Below are positions 55,542-64,000 of a stretch of 64,000 bases of DNA, piece by piece (position 1 is the stretch's first letter; every line of letters begins with the position of its first letter). The position numbers were made by a program, and so were the translations under genes. The stretch comes from Symbiodinium sp. CCMP2592 (taxonomy: Eukaryota; Sar; Dinophyceae; Suessiales; Symbiodiniaceae): NCBI GenBank assembly GCA_905221615.1, contig CAJNDT010000512.1:1-64000 (forward strand). The letters run 5' to 3'. Below the pieces are notes generated by a model. It saw only the letters and a list, made by a program, of their open reading frames with translations, was not told where the DNA came from and ran no database searches.

Positions 55542-58500
55542 GTAGTCGTTCCGTTATGTTGCACGCGACTCTTGCAACACCCAGAAAAGAACAACTTGTT
55601 CTGTGAGCTTCTCTTGCGGCATGTCTCAGCCTTTGCAAACTCCTTGTTTTGCCGGTTGCCTGAAAGACTGCAGACTCCAACATGTTGGAGGTGTTGACCT
55701 TGAGCTTGTCGTTGGCATGCCCACTGATCACTATCACGTCCTATGCCAGGGCCCTCCTCTGTTCCCTGATCACCTGAGAAGTTGCGAAGCTACCAAGGTC
55801 GCACCGACTGGAATGGTCCTGGAAGCAGTGCGGCGGATGAAGGCCAGCAGCATGCTGCCGGCTCGTGAGGCAGTTGACATATTGAGAGGCCAGCCACCTG
55901 CCGATGGTTGTCTTCAAGGCGCAGGTGCTTTGCGCGCGTGATGAAGATAAGACTAGCAACTGCGGGGGACTTGGACCGCAAGGCGGCTTGCAACATCCTG
56001 AGCATTGGCTACGGCTTGCAGATTTCCAATGCAGCTGTTCTCATGACCAACTTATTCGGCACTCGCCTGAGCTCCGAGCCCACAAGCCCCAAACGCTTTC
56101 GAGTGCTTCCTGCGGAGATGCGAAGCAGAGGTCTGGCCTGCCAGATTTTATTCTTCGCAGGAGAGCACTACATCAGGCCAGGAGGCTTTGGGTGCTTGCC
56201 GGCCGACAAGCTTTCGCCTGCAGGGCCGCCGACGCTCAATGGCTTCCGTTTGCTGTTAAGACGTCGGTGATCCTGAATGGTGGGATAGTCATTGCAAGAA
56301 GTGCCGTTTGCCTCAGTTCTGCGTCCCAGAGACTGCTCTGCTTCTTGCGACTCGCGCTGTGCAGCTGAGGCTCCCATGAATCTTCTGGGGCAGTTCATTA
56401 CAGCCTTTTGGCGATTAGCGTGGAGTGCCTGACGTACCGAACTTGTCCACATCTCCAACCGTGCAAGGTATTTAATATCTTCCTCTATTCGTGCTCAGCT
56501 CAGATGTTTCTCCTTGTGGCTGCCTTTTCCGGCCCCATGTCTCTGTTCACAGGTGTCCGTTGATGAACCTTGGTGCGGTCTTACGCACAAGAAACAGCAG
56601 CCCGTTTCCATCCTTCATGCGATGCTGGCTTGTGCTGGTGGTTTCTCAGTGCAGGTATGCAGCACGGAATCGCCTGTCTGCTACTGGTGCATGTGTGGGT
56701 GTGTGTGCGTGCACATGACAGGGTGGGCATCAATGTCGTGAACAATGCACCGCTGCTGCACTACTGAAATGGTTAAGTGGGCTACTCAAGATGAAAGGAG
56801 GTCCCCGATTCTCGCTCTGTCGTTAAGGCGCTGTGGAGCATTTATGCTTTGCTGATCGAGGAACACATGCCTGGGCTGTTGTTCATGAACCTGTGACAGA
56901 TGTTGCGCATGGGGAGGATGTTGTGGTCCTGATGCCAAGCATCTTGGGCTATGCTTGCTCCTTTTTCCAGGCTAGGCATCGCCTAGTTCAGTCTCGGCTT
57001 CGTGTGAAGCTCGGCAGTACTGGCAACCACGAGCCTGAAATTGCAGGTGTTACTTATTCTGTGGCCATGGCCTCAAACAAGAAAAGCTTTGACCGGGACT
57101 GCGGTGGGATTCAAGAATTTCTGGAGGTGTCGCAACCGTCTACCGTCGCGGCCTTTCACGAAGATGTCCACTACGTGCCTGGGATCGCTTTGGTTTAGGT
57201 TCGACCTGAGCTTCCTGCTCGCGATCATTCAAAAAACCAAGCCGCGGCCCTGCGCTCAAACCGCTCCTGTGCCGCTCCGCTCGGCTCTCCGCTCGGCTCT
57301 CCGCTCTGAGCTCTCCGCAGGGCTTCGGAAGTGGAGCCGAGCACTCCCGAGAGCGACCATCTGGCCGAAGCTTCCGAAGAGCAGGCGCCCGCCCCCCCGT
57401 GGTGCCGCCGTGCTTTGCTCTCGTTCTTTGAATCGCTTTGCTTCTTTTGGAAGGATGGAAATGAAGACTGGCTATGATGTCTTCAGTCTCTCCCAGATGC
57501 AACGTACAGCCATTGCTCAGAATGGGAGCAACCTACAGCTTTGAACCATGCAGCATCTGAGCTTCTCATGTTGCAGCTTCAGAGGGGCATCTGCCACGAG
57601 CGGTCGCCGGCAGGAAAATGGCTTTTGCGTTCTGTTCCGTTTCCCCTCTCCGCCATTCTCTCCCCGCATCCTCCTTGCGCTTCTCGCCAAACACAAGTTG
57701 ATAGCAGACACGGGCATACAGCAGAAGAGTCGCAGGAGTTCCGGCATGTGTTAGTCCGAAGAAAGGAAAGATCCTTGGGCTTGCCAAGGTTCTTGCCTTC
57801 GAAGTGGTCGTCTTGTCCATGACTGAAGCGTTGCATACAGGAGTGCAGATGCTTCCTGAGGCTTGGCTCGAACATCGGAAACGCATCTAAGAAGCAACCA
57901 CAAAGCATTACTTGTGTTCCTTCCTCAACCTCTCGTGCGCGTGTGCTGATTTCCGTCTGCGCTTTTTCTGAAGCACTCGGGGCTTTCTGTGTGGACTGCA
58001 TGTTTCGTAGGAGTCAAACGTGTCGGGAGCGCTGCGTAGCTCTTGATATGTTTTGAATTTGTCTCTGTCAGGAGTTAGGTCTTTCCTGTTCATCTTCGTT
58101 CTGCGCTTCGGACTGCAGCACCTGAGTCTACACAGCTTGACAATGCGCACTCCTTCTGCCCGTAGAGGCCAGCAGTCTCTTGTAGTTTTAAAAGCAACGC
58201 CCAGTATATTCATTCTAGCAGATCAATGGCTCATTTATGGCTGTTCGATCATGGACGCTTTGAAACGACAGATTGGGTCAGATGCTTAGACTTCTGCAGT
58301 GCGCGGATGCTTTCAGATGTTCTGGCTATCCATGTTTATGTTTGCCAACTCTGCCCAGGCCCTTTGACTTCCACTTCGACCTCCTCCATCCCGGAAACTC
58401 CAGTCTGAGGCTGGTGCGAGTTAAGGGGGATCATTGTAGGCAGGAAGACGAAGGATGTGCTTTCGTCAGGTTTCCTTGGGAAGCTTCGTACGAAGGGCAA

Positions 58501-59340
58501 GACGTGAAGTGCTCCATCGAGGTCTGCACCACACTGCAGACAGTCTTGATGCTTGTATAACGGAGCACCACGCAGGCCCCGCAGGAAGAGCCACGCAAAG
58601 CGCCCCAAAAAGCAGGCACAGCTGCTGCAGGACAGGTTAAACAGAGTTGGCCTCTTGGGAGTAGTCAGCTCTGGACGAAAGAGGTCACCATCTCTGCAGA
58701 GAACCGTCATGCATCCATCCCGTCCAGGTTATCCAGGGCTCGAGCGAGGATTCTTGTGCAAGCCAGGCAAGAAAGGCCGGCTTGAATCGTACCACGGAGA
58801 CGGAGAAGTAAGCAGAGGGAGCTGTATACTGACCTGCCCGAGAGCGCAACTCCAAACCTGCAGCAAGCAAGTGCAAGGACTACACAAAGCAGTGCAACAC
58901 AGTACAGCACATCACAGGACGTGACAGTACAGTACAGTACAGAACAGGACAATACAGTACAGTGCAGTATAATGGACCACATCCATGCGTGCACAAGAAT
59001 CTGAGTCGCTACTGGCATGCATACATTCACGCTTGTGCATTGTACCTCCTGAAGAACAGTTTTGCACTAATGCCTGGAGCTCGAGAGTTCTCTGAGAGTA
59101 GATGCCATGTTTATCAAAGCCGTTGCATGCGGACATCGTGGTACAATGAGAGTGCAAGGTGGTCATGTGTGTGCTTTGCAGATTCTTGCAGGCGAGAGCC
59201 CAGCTGCTCAGGCACACTGCATGGTTGATTGTTGCTTCCTGGGATTGTCAGAGTTTCTTCATGCTTCCGAGGGTTCATAGTGACCGTGGGTGCCGTGAAC
59301 CGAACTGAAGAGGCACTAGGTCTCCTTTCTCCGCTTTAGC
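55542..59340. other. about 3.8 kb with no gene recognised
   Basis: Frames at 55,603-55,941 (ending TGMVLEAVRRMKASSML...) and 56,833-57,198 (121 codons) are open on the gene strand and might be exons, but no family motif was found. A palindromic GCTCGGCTCTCCGCTC run lies near 57,280-57,310. Confidence 0.4.
58885..58975 (+). repeat. ACAGT pentanucleotide microsatellite
   Basis: Imperfect (ACAGT)n with interruptions such as ACAGAACAGGACAAT, about 90 bp. Confidence 0.85.
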
Positions 59341-60445
59341 TTTTGGGCAGGCGCAGGGCCAACATGCCCAGCCTGCGGTGCAAGGCCCCCAGGCTTTCGA
59401 CCACAAAGAGGGAAGTGCATTGGACAGTGGTCTGTCTCAAGCTGAGGCTGGGAGCGGGAGCACGACCGGGACCGAAGAAGAAGAAGGCGAACTCGGGAAC
59501 CGAATGCATTCCGAGGCCCGGAGCACAAGCCTCAACCCACGGGTAGGCACCAGGCTACTTCTGGTCAACCCCCCCGTCCTGGCCTCAATAGGTTTGTGTC
59601 TTGCCCGGCATCCTATCCTGTCGCTGCAGACTGCAGTGACGGCAGACTTGCGGACACGTATCGTCTCAAGGCTGAGATATGAGTTCAAGGAGCAGAAGAA
59701 TGTTCAGGCAGGAACCGTGCTACAGCTTTCATTGTTTTGTGCACATCATCGGCATGGGGTGAAGCTAAGGTGGGAGACTGGGCCGGGACCGAGCAATCCG
59801 GGCACCTGCACAAAGCCTTCCATCCTGCGCAAGTTCGGGACTCACCGGGTCCCTGTTTGCGCTTGCCGAATGCAGAGACTTGTGTTGGCACTTCTCAGGC
59901 TTGTTGTTTCTACCGACTTCCTGGTATGGTTCGTGGGGAGATCGCAGAGGCAATCCTCGAGCCGAGACCCTCAGCCTCGCTGCTCTCGTTTCACTGTCCT
60001 GGGACCATTGTGAGCTTCTTTCGTGCGCTTGTGGCTAGGTTCACTGTTTGGGACCACAACTTCGTATCGTCTGTCGTCTGTCAACCGCCGGCTCAGGCAC
60101 TGCAAGAAGCAGACGTCCTGCTTTTCTGTTGCAGCCGATTCCGTGGACAAGACTCCAAGCTTCGAGTACTACCCGCCTTGTACTCAGCTTGATGTACTCC
60201 GAAGCTGAAAGCGAGACAGATATCGGAAACGCTTCTTCAGCGAGACTGCCTGCAACGTATGGTTGCCCGGCAGTTGCAGACAAGGTTCCGAGACGGAGCT
60301 TGGGCGGATGATGGCATGAGGACATTTCCGGTAACGTTGCCGTCGAGCTTCAAGATATGAACGGCGCTTGATGAGAGGATCAGAATTTCTGCAGAGAAGC
60401 CTGCTGAGGGAGGGTGTGCGAGGGCCAGGGTTCTGGTCTTCCAGG
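59341..60445. other. possible upstream exons of the dioxygenase gene, unresolved
   Basis: An open stretch at about 59,343-59,540 is Gln/Glu/Gly-rich in one frame and could be an exon. Beyond that nothing is recognised. Confidence 0.3.
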
Positions 60446-61961
60446 AGGCTGCTCGAAGAAACCATCGAGTTGCAGATCCTTCCCTACGTTCGGCAGCGTG
60501 CCCCCTTGCCAACATCGGCTTTCAGGAGTCTGACAGTTGCAAAGCGATCGAGGCTATGGTTGTCGGTTCTGTGCGGTCTCTGACATCCTGGTTAGCCGTG
60601 CCCCGAGCAAAGAGTCAGACTCAGACCACATTAGAGCAAGGTGCCAAGTGTCGTGTCGACTTTGAGGACGCTACCTGCCAGGGGAGCGCCGCACACATGC
60701 CGTCCACTTTGACGGCCATGCCTTTGTGACAGCGGTGCTGGGCCTCTCGAGCCCGGATAGCTATCAGGCGCGACTGCAGTGGCGGTCAGGGAGAAGCTGG
60801 TTCTGCATGCTGTTTGGATCGTATCAGGGCGGCCTCTACATACAGCCAGATGCCGATGTGGCTTCCCGCATGTATTTTCGCTTGGAAACTGGAGACTTGC
60901 TGGTGCTTTCCCCAGGCGTAGGAAAGGCTCGCAAGCGTCTTAATCGTCGTAAGAGCTCAGGTACACTCCTTCGACTTACAGCATGGTGTCGAGCTCCTGG
61001 CTTCCAGAGTCTCCGCTGTGGGAAAGTCGAGCATCCATCAGGTTCATGTTTGGAAGGGTTCACGCTACAGCCTCGTCTTCTGGATCAAGGATTCTCTGCA
61101 GGTAGGGGATGCTCCTATCCAAATCGTCGAAAGGTTTTTCGCCGGTTGCGTGCAACTTGGCAGGCCGTTTGGGACCGGACGACTCCATGGTACGACCCGC
61201 TTGCCGAGGGGAACTGAGAGAAGCTGGGGTTTGTCGGAATCTGGTAGCTTGTGACTGCCAGTCCGTGAGAATTTGAAGTTGATCTTTGAGGCTGAAGGCG
61301 ACCCGGATGCTTTGTACAACCTGGCTCAGAACTTTGAGCCTAGGTCTTAGCATGAGCTTTTGCATGGCATGTTTTCGACTGAAGCGGTTTGCCGATCCCC
61401 ACGGATCTCGGCGCTTCAGGCATGGCCTCTTCAGTCGCAAGCTTGATGTCAACAAGGCTGTGGGATTGACGTCACATGCAGCATCATCCCGCGCCAAGCG
61501 GCTCTTTTCACAAGAAGCCAAGCCGGTTGTCAAAGTTAGACAAGTTGCTGTTGAAAACTTGTTCAGGCCAGGGAGCTGTACGAGCGTAGTGCAGCAGCCG
61601 GGCATCATTTTGCGCAGAACAATCTCGGGTTGCCCGGCATGCGATTGATGATCGGGACAAAACCGCAGAGCTTACATCTGTGATGGATGACCAAGCTGAC
61701 GTACCGCGAGGCTTTTGTATCGACGCCTCCACGAAGGTGGTGCCGGGACCGACGCCTTGCAGAGGCGGAGTGTAACCGATGCTTTGGAAGAGCCCGAGGG
61801 CTTTGGGCTTTGTACCTAGGTCCGTCCACTGGCTCAAAGCAGCCTCGGAAGCGGGCTTTGCAATGGCCCAGAAGAACCTTGCTTTGGCAGAGGGCCTCAG
61901 GCTGCAGGAAGATGCAATGCGATTCCTTGGAAACCAGTTCCGGCTGCCATCTTGGCTCTAG
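60446..61961 (+). CDS. 2-oxoglutarate/Fe(II)-dependent dioxygenase with Sel1-like repeats, multi-exon
   Basis: Pieces in order: EETIELQILPYVRQRAPLP (about 60,460-60,515); RRTHAVHFDGHAFVTAVLGLS (about 60,690-60,750) with the iron-binding His-x-Asp (codons 60,705 and 60,711); YQGGLYIQPDADVASR...FRLETGDLL (about 60,821-60,903); VHSFDLQHGVEL (60,961-60,996) with the distal iron-binding His; and VHVWKGSRYSLVFWIKDSLQ (61,041-61,101) with the Arg that holds 2-oxoglutarate. Thus HxD...H...R is complete. AEGDPDALYNLAQNFE (about 61,290-61,340) and WLKAASEAGFAMAQKNLALAEG (about 61,820-61,895) are Sel1/TPR-like repeats, ending at TAG 61,961. The substrate is unknown; prolyl-hydroxylase-like enzymes have this layout. 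Exon limits are approximate. Confidence 0.65.
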
Positions 61962-62012
61962 CTCTAGACTCTAGCAGATCGGGCTTTATTTCGTGAAGTA
62001 ATTACCAAGTCG

Positions 62013-64000
62013 ATGAGTGCATCTAGAGAGCATCCTCCAGTCACTAGTCAAGCCTGCAGAGTCCGAGTGATGAAGCAGAGACATGACATGCGGCGTCTGC
62101 GCCGACGACTTCTGCTGTCGTTGAGCCTTGGCTTTGGGTCCCTGGCGGTCGGCTTCCTGCATCGGCCGCCGGCCCTGAGTCCGGCTGCCGCCCGGCCTGT
62201 GACCGCCGGGCCCCCTCGCCGACAGATAGCTGCCGCGCTCTCTCTTGCAAGTTTCACTTTGCCTTCGAAGGCCCCGGAGAAGGGCCCTTGAACGCATCCG
62301 CCTCTGCGCGGTCCGCTCTGCCATGCTGCTATGCTGTGCACTTGGAGGCTCATGGCGAGGCTGGGCCTTCTGCTGAAGACGCGGCCTTGCTGGGTGGTGC
62401 TTTTGCAGCGATGGCTGCGGACCCGCGGAGGCGGGCAAGACTTCCAGGTGAGAGGACGGTTGAAGTCGGGTGCCGCCTAGGCCTGGTGCGCGCGAGGAGC
62501 TCGAGGCAGCAGAGGAGGCTCTCATGCAGTGCTGAAATTCAGAATGGCTCTTGCATCTTGTGCCTGTCAGGGTCAGGGGTACAACGGTATAGAGACTCGT
62601 CGTCTTCGTGATTTTCCTGGCGGCGCAGCCAGGCTTTCACGACGGTGATCCAGCGCTTCGACGAAGCCGGTGCATCGCGTCAGGCCAGGAGGAATTCCAA
62701 GATGTTTCTCTACAGCCGCCCGTGCACATACCTGTCTCTCTTGCTAATTCGAAGGATCGCGGCGAGCTGCGCATGGCGCGGGCACAGGACATGGGATACA
62801 ACTCGTGACAGTCATGTAGCTAAAGGCTATAGGCGGACGCCGAGTGCTCAGAGCATGTGGTCGTCAGTGAACACGGAGCTTGACCGGGCAAAAGGGGCTC
62901 CATGTTTTCGAAGACTGTCCTGTAAAGCTGACAGCATCAGCGTGTGAGCTAGAATCCATGGTCGCCGCCCAATGCAGATGCAAATTGCAGGCTCGAATCG
63001 CTATCAATGATTGCACTGGTGGTCAGCTACCAGCGAAGGCGGATCTGCAAGCACTTGCACATGGTCACCTGCACGATTTGGCGCCCATCGAAGGCAGAGG
63101 CCGCAGTGCAAGACTACTCTGATGTCGTGCAACTCATGGAAGAAGACGGTGCTGCAACAGGCACGCTGTTTCTTCAACTTCTAGATCGTGGCTTCCGTAA
63201 GGGGTCATCTCTGCGAGCGCTGTGTGACAGAAGGAACTTTCGACTACCCGAGCGTGTTTGTTCGACGAGCTCTCGCACGAGAGGAGATTGCATATGGGCG
63301 AAAGGACAAGAAGCAATGGGAGGCAGCTGTTCAGGAGCTGTGGCTTGAGCGCCGTGCAGCAGCAGGTAATTAGAGTCGTTAGAGCGTTTTGAAGACCAGT
63401 CGCTAAGAGAGGATTACACAAAAGCGATCGACACTTGGCGTTCTCGACCACCGTCAGAGAGCTTTGGCAACAAACAAGGCGAATAGTGAACGCTGATGCA
63501 CGCGAGTGGTGTTAGCGGTTGAGCGAATGCTCCCGAGGACAGGCTTGGGAGTCAACCCGCTGGTGCTCAACTATCGGGGCAATGCGTTTGGCCAGTTGGG
63601 ACGTTTCAAAGATGCACTGGCAGACTATCGCGAAGCAACCGAAATTTTCATAAAGGACTCAGCTGCCAGGCCAAAGGCTGCACCTTAGCAGAGTATCCTT
63701 TTCCTTTTCGGCCGCCGCCCTGAGGACAAGGAGTACACACAAGCAGCGCTGTCTCGTTGCAACGAGGCTCTGGCTCTTTTTGGTGTAAGCGAGCCCATCG
63801 AAGCAATTTCGATTATGGAAGATGTTGTGCGGCGAGATCCTAGTATCGCAGATGCGCACATTGCCCTGGCGGCATCGTATTGGTCTGAGGGGGATTATAG
63901 CCGTGCTGAAGACGAATGGCGTGTCGCATGCCAGAACACAGACGTTGGTTGCCGTCAGTACAAGGACCTGTCCTGGGTGGAGAACATTCGGCGATGGCCG
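62013..64000 (+). CDS. TPR protein with plastid-targeting-like leader, multi-exon, runs off the window
   Basis: Starts at ATG 62,013, 52 bases after the previous gene. The N-terminus has a basic patch (MRRLRRRLLLS) then a hydrophobic stretch (LSLGFGSLAVGFL), then a Pro/Ala/Arg-rich region and a second hydrophobic piece (QIAAALSLASF). This is the signal-plus-transit design of plastid proteins in peridinin dinoflagellates, perhaps with lumen targeting. Later pieces: AFTTVIQRFDEAG (about 62,630); NPLVLNYRGNAFGQLGRFKDALADYREATEIF (about 63,557-63,652); EPIEAISIMEDVVRRDPSIADAHIALAASYWSEGDYSRAEDEW (about 63,791-63,920); and GCRQYKDLSWVENIRRWP at the edge. The last resembles the Trp-Pro end of plant chloroplast TPR proteins. 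Internal exons between 62,260 and 63,500 are unresolved. Confidence 0.6.

Overview
The window looks like nuclear DNA of a dinoflagellate, probably of the Symbiodiniaceae. Four things point there: lysine/glycine-rich proteins, small exons separated by introns that begin GC or GA as well as GT, a huge load of retroelements and simple repeats, and cellular genes that lie on one strand. No bacterial operon, rRNA or tRNA gene was seen. The organism call is an inference.

Left part (1-26,129): two copies of one very large Ty1/copia-type LTR retrotransposon lie head to head. Copy A is on the minus strand (1-9,986, running off the window). Copy B is on the plus strand and complete from LTR to LTR (10,001-26,129, about 16.1 kb). 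Their 5' LTRs face each other across only 14 bases, which are all G except one T. Each copy has a gag-protease-integrase-RT-RNase H polyprotein frame. An extra segment that resembles a SAM-dependent (C5-cytosine type) methyltransferase fold sits between integrase and RT. Downstream of pol is a second giant frame of about 7.1 kb. It shows a Tpt1/KptA (ADP-ribosyltransferase fold)-like region, a treble-clef-like zinc cluster, an endonuclease/exonuclease/phosphatase-like region, one hydrophobic segment and a C-terminal Cys/His cluster. Both copies are broken, at different places. This element is the best candidate for an undescribed system in the window.

Middle part (26,130-45,060): repeat-dominated. 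There is a ~390-bp AT/GC palindromic satellite, two 125-bp-arm palindromes whose 15-bp spacers are mutually inverted, a 56-bp tandem repeat, a 5-kb field of degenerate repeats with an ~815-bp higher-order unit, G-rich 12-bp arrays, and AACCTGGGTT-type repeats. A 7.5-kb block (37,028-44,551) bounded by a 35-bp direct repeat holds a frameshifted tyrosine-recombinase gene on the minus strand. It also holds two adjacent zones saturated with a short motif: AGCGG in 39.2-42.3 kb and ATTG in 42.8-44.5 kb.

Right part (45,060-64,000): a truncated second copia-type remnant runs into a truncated LINE remnant (45.5-47.7 kb), followed by about 4 kb with nothing recognisable. Spliced host genes follow, all on the plus strand: a uS9 ribosomal protein (probably mitochondrial), two tandem cold-shock-domain genes, a 2-oxoglutarate/Fe(II) dioxygenase with Sel1-like repeats, and a TPR protein with a plastid-targeting-like leader that runs off the right edge. 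Exon boundaries are read by eye and are provisional.
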